From: Brucella tritici
GTDB taxonomy: Bacteria > Pseudomonadota > Alphaproteobacteria > Rhizobiales > Rhizobiaceae
Assembly (NCBI RefSeq): GCF_008932295.1
Contig: NZ_WBWA01000005.1
Span: 62,001 to 126,000 of the forward strand
Reading direction: 5' to 3'
DNA: 64,000 bases
The notes beneath the pieces are model-generated. The model searched no databases. It was not told where the DNA came from and saw only the letters and a list, made by a program, of their open reading frames with translations. Of this stretch, positions 24,648 to 33,673 are shown piece after piece (position 1 is the first letter of the stretch; every line of letters starts with the position of its first letter). A program made the translations under genes and the position numbers.

Positions 24648-26951
24648 ATGAGCACGGCGAATCTGACGACGGACATGAACGGCGAGAAACAATCATCGCA
24701 AGGCGGCGAGGGGCGCAGGCTTCTGGCGCTGCCGGGTATCATCACTGTTGTTTCAGCGCTGATTACGGCATCGATATCCTTCGCCATTCTGATTGGTATT
24801 ACCCCGATCACGCCTGACCGGACGGTAACGCTGGCCTTGGTCATCATCAATGTTGCGTTGATTCTGTTCCTCATTCTTCTGATTTGCCGCGAAGTCTATC
24901 GCATCGTCATGGCTCGCCGGCTTGGAAAGGCCGCTTCGCGCTTGCATGTCCGCATCGTCGCGCTGTTTTCGCTGATCGCGGCGGTTCCTGCCATCGTGGT
25001 GGCCATCGTTGCTTCCGTAACGCTCAATCTGGGTCTTGATCGCTGGTTTGATACCAATACCCGCGACATTGTCAGTTCATCGCAGAGCCTGACCACCGCC
25101 TATATCCGCGAAACCGCGCTCAACCTGCAAAGCACGTCCTATTCGATGCTGCAGGATCTCGATGCGCAGCGCACCATCTACAGTCTTGATCGTGGCGGCT
25201 TCGTTCAGTTGATGACGTTGCAGACGCGCGGTCGCGGTCTGCTCGGTGCGTTTCTGGTGCGCGAAAATGGCGAAGTGGTTGTCAAAAGCGATACCGGCGT
25301 CGAGGATCGTCTGCCGCCGCCGACTGAAGATGCACTGAAGACGGCACCGGACGGCAAGCCCGTCATCATCCCTCCGGGGAACAGTAATTTTGTCGGCGCA
25401 ATCATCAAGATGCGCGAGATACCTGACGTCTATCTTTATACGGTTCGCGCCGTGGATTCGCAGATTCTCGACGCCATGCGCCTGATGGAAGCCAATACCA
25501 AGCGCTATCAGGAGATGGATGCGAACCGCATTCCGACACAGATTGCATTTGCGCTGCTCTATTTCGGCCTGACGCTGATCGTGCTGCTTTCGGCAATCTG
25601 GACAGGCATTGCCGTTGCCGACAGGCTGGTGCGTCCGATCCGGCTTTTGATCGGCGCGTCGGATGACGTGGCAGCCGGTAATCTCGATATCTCGGTTCCG
25701 GTGCGGGCTTCGGATGGCGACGTTGGTGCATTGTCCGGCACTTTCAACAACATGGTCGCGGAACTTAAGAGCCAGCGTAACGAGCTGCTTTCTGCCAAGG
25801 ACCAGATTGACGAACGCCGTCGCTTCTCCGAGGCCGTGCTTTCCGGTGTTACGGCGGGCGTCATCGGTATCGAAACGGATGGCTGTATTTCAATTCTGAA
25901 CCGTTCGGCAGAGCATATGTTCGGCGTGACGTCGGATGATGCCGTCGGAAAGAACCTTACCAGCATTGCACCGGAGGTCGGGCAGGCTTTCGAGGTCGCC
26001 CGTTCGACAGGGCGTGCGGTACATCGCGAGCAGGTCAGCATGACCCGCGGCGGCGTAGCGCGTACCTTCAATGTGCAGGTGACGGTCGAAGATACAGAAT
26101 CCGAAGATCACTCCTATGTGGTGACTGTGGATGACATCACTGATCTGGTGCAGGCACAGCGTTCCTCGGCCTGGGCGGATGTCGCTCGCCGCATTGCACA
26201 CGAGATCAAGAACCCGCTTACGCCGATCCAGCTTTCCGCCGAACGCATTCGCCGCCGTTACGGCAAGGTGATTACCGAGGATCGCGAGGTTTTCGACCAG
26301 TGCACGGATACGATCATTCGCCAGGTGGGCGATATCGGGCGCATGGTCGATGAATTCTCCGCCTTTGCCCGTATGCCGAAGCCGGAAATGCGGCTGATGG
26401 ATATGCGCGAGGCATTGCGCGAAGCGTCGTTCCTGATCGAGGTCAGCCGCAGCGATATTCGCTTCCAGAACGATTTCGGCCCGGACAAGCTGGTTGGTTC
26501 CTTTGACAGCCGCCTGATCGGGCAGGCGTTTGGCAATGTCATCAAGAATGCCAGCGAAGCCATTGACGGGCTTCCGAAGGAAGACCGTGAAGAAGGGCAC
26601 ATCCTGATCCGTTCCTATCAGACGGATGGGCAACTGGTTGTCGATGTCATCGACAATGGCAAGGGCCTGCCAGGCGACGACCGCCAGAAGCTGCTCGAAC
26701 CCTATATGACGACGCGCGAGAAGGGCACCGGCCTTGGTCTCGCGATTGTCCGCAAGATCGTCGAGGATCATGGCGGACATCTGGAATTGCATGACGCGCC
26801 TTCGGATTTCCACGGAGGCCGGGGCGCGATGATACGCATGGTCTTCCCGCAAGCGCCTGCCAGCGAGGCTGGCGTGAGCGCGGGACCTGCCGGCGAAGCT
26901 GGCACCAATGCGGGAAATAATGAAAAGAACATAGCTGGACAGGTGATTTGA
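24648..26951 (+). CDS. ntrY: Sensor histidine kinase NtrY
   Basis: About 767 residues. Several N-terminal hydrophobic helices (around residues 30-130) and one near residues 300-325 flank an extracytoplasmic sensor region. Then come HAMP (ADRLVRPIRLLIGASDDVAAG), PAS (LSGVTAGVIGIETDGCISIL), HisKA with the phospho-His in ADVARRIAHEIKNPLTPIQL, and HATPase with NVIKNASEAI, DNGKGLP and GTGLGLAIV. The start is uncertain: GTG 24576, ATG 24639 and ATG 24648 are in frame. I choose 24648 because the first would overlap the dyad. It is 1 nt from ntrX. NtrYX links nitrogen and low-oxygen signalling in alphaproteobacteria. Confidence 0.93.
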   Translation: MSTANLTTDMNGEKQSSQGGEGRRLLALPGIITVVSALITASISFAILIGITPITPDRTVTLALVIINVALILFLILLICREVYRIVMARRLGKAASRLHVRIVALFSLIAAVPAIVVAIVASVTLNLGLDRWFDTNTRDIVSSSQSLTTAYIRETALNLQSTSYSMLQDLDAQRTIYSLDRGGFVQLMTLQTRGRGLLGAFLVRENGEVVVKSDTGVEDRLPPPTEDALKTAPDGKPVIIPPGNSNFVGAIIKMREIPDVYLYTVRAVDSQILDAMRLMEANTKRYQEMDANRIPTQIAFALLYFGLTLIVLLSAIWTGIAVADRLVRPIRLLIGASDDVAAGNLDISVPVRASDGDVGALSGTFNNMVAELKSQRNELLSAKDQIDERRRFSEAVLSGVTAGVIGIETDGCISILNRSAEHMFGVTSDDAVGKNLTSIAPEVGQAFEVARSTGRAVHREQVSMTRGGVARTFNVQVTVEDTESEDHSYVVTVDDITDLVQAQRSSAWADVARRIAHEIKNPLTPIQLSAERIRRRYGKVITEDREVFDQCTDTIIRQVGDIGRMVDEFSAFARMPKPEMRLMDMREALREASFLIEVSRSDIRFQNDFGPDKLVGSFDSRLIGQAFGNVIKNASEAIDGLPKEDREEGHILIRSYQTDGQLVVDVIDNGKGLPGDDRQKLLEPYMTTREKGTGLGLAIVRKIVEDHGGHLELHDAPSDFHGGRGAMIRMVFPQAPASEAGVSAGPAGEAGTNAGNNEKNIAGQVI

Positions 26952-26952
26952 T

Positions 26953-28314
26953 ATGGCTGCCGATATTCTTGTAGTTGATGACGAAACGGATATCCGGGAA
27001 CTTGTTGCAGGCATTCTGAGCGATGAAGGCCATGAAACCCGCACGGCTTTCGACGCGGACAGCGCGCTCGCGGCGATCAATGATCGCGTTCCCCGACTGG
27101 TTTTTCTGGATATCTGGCTGCAGGGCAGCCGGTTGGACGGTCTGGCATTGCTTGATGAAATCAAGAAACAGCACCCGGAACTGCCTGTGGTGATGATTTC
27201 CGGTCATGGCAATATTGAAACGGCGGTCTCGGCGATTCGACGCGGAGCCTACGATTTCATCGAAAAGCCGTTCAAGGCCGACCGACTGATCCTCGTCGCG
27301 GAACGGGCGCTCGAAACTTCGAAGCTGAAACGCGAGGTTTCCAACCTTCGCAAGCGCAGCGGTGATCATCTGGAATTGATCGGTGCGTCTCTGGCGATGA
27401 ACCAGTTGCGCCAGACCATCGAACGTGTGGCGCCGACCAACAGCCGCATCATGATTACCGGTCCGTCAGGTGCAGGCAAGGAGCTTGCCGCTCGCGCCAT
27501 TCATGCGCAATCGAGCCGCGCCAGCGGACCGTTTGTGACGGTCAATGCCGCGACTATCACGCCGGAACGCATGGAGATCGAACTCTTCGGCACAGAGATG
27601 GACGGCGGAGAGCGCAAGGTGGGCGCTCTGGAAGAAGCCCATGGCGGTATTCTTTATCTCGATGAAGTCGCGGATATGCCGCGCGAGACGCAGAATAAGA
27701 TACTGCGTGTGCTTGTCGACCAGCAGTTCGAGCGCGTTGGCGGCACCAAGCGCGTGAAGGTGGATGTGCGCATCATCTCCTCGACAGCACAGAACCTCGA
27801 AGGCATGATTGCGGAAGGCACGTTCCGCGAAGACCTGTTTCACCGTCTGTCGGTGGTTCCGGTGCAGGTGCCGCCGCTGGCGGCCCGGCGCGAGGATATT
27901 CCGTCCCTGGTCGATTACTTCATGAAGCAGATTGCCGAACAGGCAGGCATCAAGCCGCGCAAGATCGGCCCGGATGCCATGGCGGTTTTGCAGGCACATA
28001 GCTGGCCGGGCAACCTTCGCCAGCTTCGCAACAATGTCGAACGCCTGATGATTCTGGCACGCGGCGATGATCCCGAAGCGCCGGTAACGGCCGATCTTTT
28101 GCCGGCTGAAATCGGCGACACACTGCCGCGCGCACCAACGGAATCCGACCAGCACATCATGGCACTCCCGCTGCGCGAGGCGCGCGAGCGTTTCGAAAAG
28201 GAATATCTGATCGCCCAGATCAACCGGTTCGGCGGCAATATTTCCCGCACGGCGGAGTTCGTTGGCATGGAGCGCTCGGCGTTGCATCGCAAACTAAAGT
28301 CTCTGGGCGTATAA
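26953..28314 (+). CDS. ntrX: Response regulator NtrX
   Basis: 453 residues. The receiver domain has the acidic pocket VVDDE and phospho-acceptor Asp53 (LVFLDIW). The AAA+ domain has Walker A GPSGAGKE and Walker B GGILYLDEVADMP. A Fis-type helix-turn-helix (GGNISRTAEFVGMERSALHRKL) ends the protein. The sigma-54 contact loop GAFTGA is absent: the matching segment reads LFGTEMDGGERKVGALEEAHG. This is known for NtrX of this group and implies action through sigma-70 promoters. It is co-transcribed with ntrY. Confidence 0.95.
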   Translation: MAADILVVDDETDIRELVAGILSDEGHETRTAFDADSALAAINDRVPRLVFLDIWLQGSRLDGLALLDEIKKQHPELPVVMISGHGNIETAVSAIRRGAYDFIEKPFKADRLILVAERALETSKLKREVSNLRKRSGDHLELIGASLAMNQLRQTIERVAPTNSRIMITGPSGAGKELAARAIHAQSSRASGPFVTVNAATITPERMEIELFGTEMDGGERKVGALEEAHGGILYLDEVADMPRETQNKILRVLVDQQFERVGGTKRVKVDVRIISSTAQNLEGMIAEGTFREDLFHRLSVVPVQVPPLAARREDIPSLVDYFMKQIAEQAGIKPRKIGPDAMAVLQAHSWPGNLRQLRNNVERLMILARGDDPEAPVTADLLPAEIGDTLPRAPTESDQHIMALPLREARERFEKEYLIAQINRFGGNISRTAEFVGMERSALHRKLKSLGV

Positions 28315-28318
28315 GTAC

Positions 28319-28361
28319 TTAGAGCTGTCCAGCTAATGCGGAGACGCTGGAGCCGCTCTAA
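28319..28361. repeat. Family C dispersed palindrome (copy C4)
   Basis: TTAGAGC (28319-28325) and GCTCTAA (28355-28361) form the ends, with an inner CCAGC/GCTGG pair. It is 43 bp long, the same length as the copy at 54757, and lies 5 nt after the ntrX stop in the 76-bp gap before trkA. Confidence 0.6.
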
Positions 28362-28390
28362 ATATTAGTTTTGTCTCGGTCGGAGTAGCT

Positions 28391-29767
28391 ATGCGGGTAA
28401 TCGTTTGCGGAGCAGGGCAGGTCGGATACGGCATCGCCGAGCGGCTTGCCGCCGAGGAAAACGACGTCTCTGTCATTGACACATCTGCACGCCATATCGA
28501 GATCGTGCGCGACACGCTGGATGTGCGTGGATTTGTCGGACACGGCTCGCAGCCCGATGTGCTCGCGGCGGCTGGCGCCGACGAAGCAGACATGATCATT
28601 GCCGTCACCTTGTCCGACGAAGTCAATATGGTGGCCTGTCAGGTCGCCCATTCGGTCTTCAATGTGCCGACCAAGATCGCCCGCATCCGCGCCCAATCCT
28701 ATCTCAAGGCCGAATATCAGGATCTGTTTCTGCGCGAAAACCTGCCGATTGACGTGATTATCTCGCCAGAACTGGAAGTGGGTGAGGTGGTCCTGCGACG
28801 TATCGCCTTGCAGGGCGCAACAGACGTGCTGCGCTTTGCCGACGACAAGATCATCGGCCTCGCTATCGAATGTCTGGAGGAATGCCCGGTCATCAATACG
28901 CCGCTGAAACAGCTTACCGATCTGTTTCCCGACCTTGCCGCAACCGTCGTCGGTGTGGTGCGCAATGACAGCCTCTTCATCCCGCGTTCCTCCGACGAAT
29001 TGAATGCTGGCGATCTCGCTTATGTCGTGACGACACGCGAGCAGGTCCGGCGCACATTGGGTCTTTTCGGGCACGAGAAACCGGAAGCCAGCCGCATCGT
29101 AATCGCAGGCGGCGGCAATATCGGTCTTTATGTGGCCAAGGCCATCGAGGACCGAAAGTGGAACACGCGCGTCAAGATGATCGAAAGCGAGCACGAGCGT
29201 GCCTTCGCAATTGCCGATCAGCTCAAGCGCACCATGGTCCTGCACGGCAGTGCGCTGGATCAGAACTTGCTGCAGGAAGCCGATATTCAGGACGCGGACC
29301 TGATGGTCGCGCTCACCAATCAGGATCAGGTCAATATCCTGTCGAGCATCATGGCCAAGCGCCTGGGCTGCAAGTCCAACATGGCCCTGCTCAATACGGT
29401 CGCCTATCAGGATTTCACCCACATGGTGGGGATCGACGCCTACATCAATCCGAAGGCGGTCACGATCTCGAAAATCCTGCAGCATGTGCGCCGGGGCCGC
29501 ATCCGGGCGGTCTACAGTGTCTACCGCGATATGGCCGAACTGATTGAGGCCGAGGCATTGGAAACATCCTCGCTCGTTGGCGCACCATTACGCGATCTCG
29601 ACTTGCCGGAAGGCTTGCGAATCGGAGCTATCTATCGTGACGGACAGGTAATCCGTCCAAATGGCGATGTGCGGATCAAGCCGAAGGACCGCGTCGTCAT
29701 TTTCGCAACATCCGACGCCGTAAAGCATGTGGAACAGATGTTCCGCGTCAGTCTGGAGTTCTTCTGA
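28391..29767 (+). CDS. trkA: Trk potassium uptake regulatory subunit TrkA
   Basis: 458-residue cytosolic gating protein of the TrkH/TrkG potassium channel. It has two RCK-N Rossmann units: MRVIVCGAGQVGYGIAERLA at the start and RIVIAGGGNIGLYVAKAIE near residue 237. An RCK-C domain follows each, the last reading LPEGLRIGAIYRDGQVIRPNG. Length fits the family. It follows ntrX in the same direction, separated by a family C repeat that may act as a boundary. No trkH gene is in the window. Confidence 0.94.
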   Translation: MRVIVCGAGQVGYGIAERLAAEENDVSVIDTSARHIEIVRDTLDVRGFVGHGSQPDVLAAAGADEADMIIAVTLSDEVNMVACQVAHSVFNVPTKIARIRAQSYLKAEYQDLFLRENLPIDVIISPELEVGEVVLRRIALQGATDVLRFADDKIIGLAIECLEECPVINTPLKQLTDLFPDLAATVVGVVRNDSLFIPRSSDELNAGDLAYVVTTREQVRRTLGLFGHEKPEASRIVIAGGGNIGLYVAKAIEDRKWNTRVKMIESEHERAFAIADQLKRTMVLHGSALDQNLLQEADIQDADLMVALTNQDQVNILSSIMAKRLGCKSNMALLNTVAYQDFTHMVGIDAYINPKAVTISKILQHVRRGRIRAVYSVYRDMAELIEAEALETSSLVGAPLRDLDLPEGLRIGAIYRDGQVIRPNGDVRIKPKDRVVIFATSDAVKHVEQMFRVSLEFF

Positions 29768-29815
29768 TCACGGTTTTGTGTTAGCTTCTGTCCGGGTAAG
29801 GACTTAGGGGCTGAC

Positions 29816-30646
29816 ATGGATATCTGTACGTTCTGGTACGGGTCGCGTTTGCGCGATGTTGATTGTATTTGTCTGGCGTCTATGGTGATGACGGGGCAAC
29901 GGGTAAAGCTCTTCGCTTACGCCCCGATCGAGAACGTACCGCCGGGCGTTGAACTGCATGACGCCAGCAGCATCTTGCCTGAAGCGACCTTCAAGCGGCT
30001 TGATCCAGCCTATCCGAATTTCCGTTCCAGACGAACTATCGTTCAATTCAGCGATATTTTCCGCATCATGCTGATGAAATATCAGCAGGGTGTCTGGCTG
30101 GATACGGATGTCTATCTTCTGAAGCAGTTTCATCCCGATCCGAACAAACCGTATCTCGCCCGGGAGAATCGCTTCCGTGTCGGCGTGTCTGCGCTTTATC
30201 TTCCGCACGATCATCCGATTATTCGCGAATTTGAGGCCTACGTAGCGGCGACCTATCCGCTACCGAGCTGGCTGGGCATACGTCGAGGCAAACTGCGCCC
30301 ACTTTACTATCGTCTTATCGGCAAGGAAGTGACGCCCGCCTCGATTGGCATCACGGTATTCGGCAATGACGGCATTTCGCGTTTGGCCCGCAAATACGGG
30401 ATTTTCAAGAATGCAGCCCCCCAGGAAAACTTCTATTACTGGGTCGGCAAGGATGCCACGCGCATCTATAATCCGGCCTATGGTCTCGAGCCGATCAACC
30501 ATCCGGATTTTATAGGCTTTCATATACATAAGAAGCACAAGGAAGTCGTTTCGCTCCAGCCTGGAAGTTTTTACATATGGGCGATGGATCGGGTGCGACC
30601 ACTGCTTGAATCGCAACCAAATGAAGAGCTTGTCGAGGCCAACTGA
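29816..30646 (+). CDS. Glycosyltransferase with DXD motif (GT32-like)
   Basis: 276 residues. The start MDICTFWYGSRLRDVDCICLASMVMTG and the DXD sugar-nucleotide motif in QFSDIFRIMLMKYQQGVWLDTDVYLL (about residues 80-105) are typical of Gly_transf_sug/GT32-like enzymes that move a hexose onto a glycan. There is no signal peptide or membrane helix. AGGGGC 5 nt before the ATG at 29816 supports the start. It stands alone between trkA and hfq, away from any polysaccharide cluster. The acceptor is unknown. Confidence 0.75.
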   Translation: MDICTFWYGSRLRDVDCICLASMVMTGQRVKLFAYAPIENVPPGVELHDASSILPEATFKRLDPAYPNFRSRRTIVQFSDIFRIMLMKYQQGVWLDTDVYLLKQFHPDPNKPYLARENRFRVGVSALYLPHDHPIIREFEAYVAATYPLPSWLGIRRGKLRPLYYRLIGKEVTPASIGITVFGNDGISRLARKYGIFKNAAPQENFYYWVGKDATRIYNPAYGLEPINHPDFIGFHIHKKHKEVVSLQPGSFYIWAMDRVRPLLESQPNEELVEAN

Positions 30647-30876
30647 GATAGCGGAACCAACTTGCCTTTCGGAATTTGCCGGGCGGCTAATGAAATTGAC
30701 GGTTGCGCAAAGATTCCCATCCTGTTAACCGAAGCTAAATAGCGAAGCAGTTGTCTTTCCACAGCAATTGCAGTCGGGCCCCGGTTTTGCACGCTCCGGT
30801 GCTTGATTTATGTGCATGCGCGTGTTCGTTTAACACATCGCGAGCTGGCTGCTGATCGATTAAAGGAATAAAAACA

Positions 30877-31113
30877 ATGGCTGAACGATCGCAAAATCTA
30901 CAAGACCTTTTTCTGAATTCTGTACGTAAGCAGAAAATTTCCCTGACGATTTTTCTTATCAATGGCGTGAAACTGACCGGCATTGTAACGTCGTTTGATA
31001 ATTTCTGCGTGCTTCTGCGCCGTGACGGTCATTCGCAGCTTGTCTACAAGCATGCGATTTCGACGATCATGCCAAGTCAGCCTGTGCAGATGTTCGAAGG
31101 CGAAGAAGCCTGA
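30877..31113 (+). CDS. hfq: RNA chaperone Hfq
   Basis: 78-residue hexameric Sm-like protein that anneals small RNAs to mRNAs. The Sm1 motif [20 protein letters not shown] and Sm2 motif [12 protein letters not shown] are intact, with the short acidic C-terminal tail (FEGEEA) typical of alphaproteobacteria. The ATG at 30877 has AAAGGA upstream. It is followed by hflX, the usual arrangement. The 230-bp upstream gap probably holds its promoter, but I see no distinct box. Confidence 0.97.
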
Positions 31114-31184
31114 CGCTTTCCGAATTCCACTGGGGCGCGATGGCTTAGGTCGTTTCGCTCCAGTTTATTGTTTCTGCTGATGAT

Positions 31185-31211
31185 AACCGGACACGCTCTG
31201 CCTGTCCGGTT
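31185..31211 (+). terminator. Hairpin between hfq and hflX
   Basis: AACCGGACA (31185-31193) pairs with TGTCCGGTT (31203-31211). No T-run follows, so it may attenuate or protect hfq mRNA rather than stop transcription fully. Confidence 0.45.
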
Positions 31212-31353
31212 CGTCATGTTTAGACAATCCGGGGCGTCTTTCATTTGAAACAGCTTTAGCGGCGACTTATCTGCAATGTCAGATAGTGCATTAACCTGAT
31301 CTCTTCAGCCCAAATGCATCCACGACAGTTTCCGCGTCCCGGAGTGAATATAT

Positions 31354-32772
31354 TTGTCCAAGTTCAAGGATAAGAAGCCGACATCTGCCGAAGCAGACAA
31401 GGCCTTCGAGCTTTCAGAACCTGAGCCCACAAGGGCAGCCGTCATCGTTCCCGTCCTGCCGGAGCGATATAATACGGGCACGTCGGCGGAAGATGGGGCT
31501 CGTCCCGAATTTCAGCGCTCGAACGAGGCGCGTCTGGAAGAAGCCGTCGGGCTTGCCCGGGCAATCAATCTCGACATCGAACACGCTGAAATTGCGATTG
31601 TCGCCAATCCGCGACCTGCGACCTTGCTGGGTGCGGGAAAGGTGGAGTCCATCGCCGAAACCATCAAGGAAAAGGCCATTGGGCTGGTCATCGTCGATCA
31701 CGCATTGACACCAGTGCAGCAGCGCAATCTGGAAAAGGAATGGAACGTCAAGGTCATCGACCGGACCGGTCTCATTCTCGAAATTTTCGGTGAACGCGCG
31801 CGCACCAAGGAAGGCGCCTTGCAGGTCGAACTGGCGCATCTGAATTATCAGAAAGGCCGTCTGGTCAGAAGCTGGACCCACCTTGAGCGTCAGCGCGGTG
31901 GTGGTGGCTTCCTCGGTGGTCCTGGTGAAACCCAGATTGAAGCCGACCGCCGCTTGCTGCAGGACAAGATTCTGAAGATCAAGCGCGAGCTTGAAACGGT
32001 GGTGCGAACCCGCACGCTGCATCGTCAGAAGCGGCGCAAAGTACCGCATCCGATTGTAGCGCTTGTCGGCTATACAAACGCCGGAAAGTCTACGCTTTTC
32101 AACCGCATGACGGGTGCGGAAGTGCTGGCCGAAGACATGCTCTTCGCCACGCTTGATCCGACATTGCGCCGCATCCGCCTTCCGCATGGCGAAACGGTTA
32201 TCCTGTCGGATACGGTCGGTTTCATCTCGAACCTGCCGCACCATCTCGTCGCTGCATTCCGCGCCACGCTCGAAGAAGTGGTGGAGGCCGATCTGATCCT
32301 GCATGTCCGCGATATTTCCGATCCGGACAATGCCGCGCAGGCGGAAGATGTTGAAAGCATTCTTGCCGGGCTGGGCATCGAGCCGCAGGACCGCAAGCGT
32401 GTCGTCGAAATCTGGAACAAGATCGACAATCTCGACGAAAGCGGACGTGAAGCTGCCATGCGCCTTGCAGCCGCCGGTAGCGAGGAGGGACGTCCAATCC
32501 CTCTTTCAGCCATCACCGGTGAAGGCGTTGACAGATTGCTTTCGCTCATCGAAACACGGATAGCGGGTTCGCTCGGCCCTGTTGACGTCTTGCTGTCTCC
32601 TTTCGAGCTGCATCTTCTCGACTGGATTTACCAGCATGGCAGCAGCGTCGAACGCGAGGATCTGGAAGACGGTTCCGTTCGCATCAAGGCGCGGTTGACC
32701 GAAGTTGCGCGCAAAACGCTGGACGAGAAGCGCGGCATTCGCCCCGAAAAGCCGGATTCGGATTGGGAGTGA
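31354..32772 (+). CDS. hflX: GTPase HflX
   Basis: 472-residue ribosome-associated GTPase that splits stalled 70S ribosomes under stress. The N-terminal HflX domain contains ATLLGAGKVESIAE and LIVDHALTPVQQRNLE, then the glycine-rich linker SWTHLERQRGGGGFLGGPGE. The G domain has G1 GYTNAGKST, G3 DTVGFI and G4 NKID. The start is a TTG at 31354, with GGAG 9 nt upstream. The upstream GTG frame closes quickly, so TTG is the only sensible start. It ends 6 nt before the twin palindrome region. Confidence 0.93.
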   Translation: MSKFKDKKPTSAEADKAFELSEPEPTRAAVIVPVLPERYNTGTSAEDGARPEFQRSNEARLEEAVGLARAINLDIEHAEIAIVANPRPATLLGAGKVESIAETIKEKAIGLVIVDHALTPVQQRNLEKEWNVKVIDRTGLILEIFGERARTKEGALQVELAHLNYQKGRLVRSWTHLERQRGGGGFLGGPGETQIEADRRLLQDKILKIKRELETVVRTRTLHRQKRRKVPHPIVALVGYTNAGKSTLFNRMTGAEVLAEDMLFATLDPTLRRIRLPHGETVILSDTVGFISNLPHHLVAAFRATLEEVVEADLILHVRDISDPDNAAQAEDVESILAGLGIEPQDRKRVVEIWNKIDNLDESGREAAMRLAAAGSEEGRPIPLSAITGEGVDRLLSLIETRIAGSLGPVDVLLSPFELHLLDWIYQHGSSVEREDLEDGSVRIKARLTEVARKTLDEKRGIRPEKPDSDWE

Positions 32773-32777
32773 GGCCG

Positions 32778-32855
32778 CTAATGTGGTGGATTTGAAGTTC
32801 CTGTCATTTGCGTGGCATCCGTGTTCAGGAACTTCAAATTCGTAAACCACACTAG
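32778..32855. repeat. Large palindromic element, first of a pair
   Basis: The core arms TTTGAAGTTCCTG (32791-32803) and CAGGAACTTCAAA (32826-32838) match perfectly. The outer arms CTAATGTGGT (32778-32787) and ACCACACTAG (32846-32855) match with one difference. Total length is 78 bp with a 22-nt loop. All four arms of this element and its neighbour begin with a CTAGTGTGG-like sequence, so the two share ancestry. Size and form recall the palindromic Bru-RS elements of Brucella, which I cannot confirm by alignment. Confidence 0.7.
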
Positions 32856-32868
32856 ATTCAATATGTTA

Positions 32869-32943
32869 CTAGTGTGGCTTTGAATCCGAAATTTGTACAC
32901 AACCTTGCTCCCGAGTGAGACCAATTTCGGATTCGCCACACTG
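32869..32943. repeat. Large palindromic element, second of a pair
   Basis: The outer arms AGTGTGGC (32871-32878) and GCCACACT (32935-32942) and the inner arms GAATCCGAAATT (32882-32893) and AATTTCGGATTC (32923-32934) match perfectly, with TTT bulged on the left. The loop is about 29 nt. It lies 12 nt before the clpP promoter box. Confidence 0.7.
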
Positions 32944-32954
32944 GTGCTGCGCCA

Positions 32955-32984
32955 CTTGCGGAACAGGGGCGCAACGCCCTATGT
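32955..32984 (+). promoter_or_regulatory. RpoH (sigma-32) type promoter of clpP
   Basis: CTTG at 32955-32958 is followed 19 nt later by CCTATGT (32978-32984). This agrees with the alphaproteobacterial heat-shock pattern CTTG...CYTATNT. It lies 60 nt upstream of the clpP ATG and fits heat induction of ClpP. Confidence 0.5.
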
Positions 32985-33043
32985 ATGGAACACTCACGAT
33001 TCAGAACTATTCACTTCGCCATAAATATATCCAGAGGCCCATA

Positions 33044-33673
33044 ATGAGAGATCCGATCGAAACCGTCATGAACCTCGTCCCGATGGTGGTTGAGCAGACC
33101 AACCGTGGCGAACGGGCCTATGATATTTTCTCGCGCCTTCTCAAGGAGCGCATCATCTTCGTGAACGGACCGGTAGAAGACGGAATGTCTATGCTGGTTT
33201 GCGCACAGCTTCTCTTTCTCGAGGCAGAAAACCCGAAGAAAGAGATCAACATGTACATCAATTCGCCTGGCGGCGTCGTAACCTCCGGCATGGCGATCTA
33301 TGACACGATGCAGTTCATCCGTCCGCCGGTTTCCACGCTTTGCATGGGGCAGGCCGCATCGATGGGATCGCTGCTCCTGACCGCCGGTGCGACAGGCCAG
33401 CGTTATGCGCTGCCGAATGCCCGGATCATGGTTCACCAGCCATCGGGCGGTTTCCAGGGACAGGCGTCGGATATCGAACGTCATGCGCAGGACATCATCA
33501 AGATGAAGCGCCGCCTGAACGAGATCTACGTCAAGCACACGGGCCGCGATTACGAGACGATCGAACGCACGCTCGACCGCGACCATTTCATGACCGCGCA
33601 GGAAGCGCTCGAATTCGGCCTTATCGACAAGGTGGTTGAATCGCGCGACGTGGGCGCGGACGAATCGAAGTAA
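33044..33673 (+). CDS. clpP: ATP-dependent Clp protease proteolytic subunit
   Basis: 209-residue serine peptidase forming the double heptamer that degrades proteins fed by ClpX or ClpA. Catalytic Ser106 lies in [10 protein letters not shown] and His131 in MVHQPSGG. The Asp is probably in the [10 protein letters not shown] segment near residue 180. AGAGG 6 nt before the ATG at 33044 sets the start, and the longer frame from 32915 runs through the palindrome. It is followed by clpX after 397 nt, so the two are likely separate transcripts. Confidence 0.96.
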   Translation: MRDPIETVMNLVPMVVEQTNRGERAYDIFSRLLKERIIFVNGPVEDGMSMLVCAQLLFLEAENPKKEINMYINSPGGVVTSGMAIYDTMQFIRPPVSTLCMGQAASMGSLLLTAGATGQRYALPNARIMVHQPSGGFQGQASDIERHAQDIIKMKRRLNEIYVKHTGRDYETIERTLDRDHFMTAQEALEFGLIDKVVESRDVGADESK

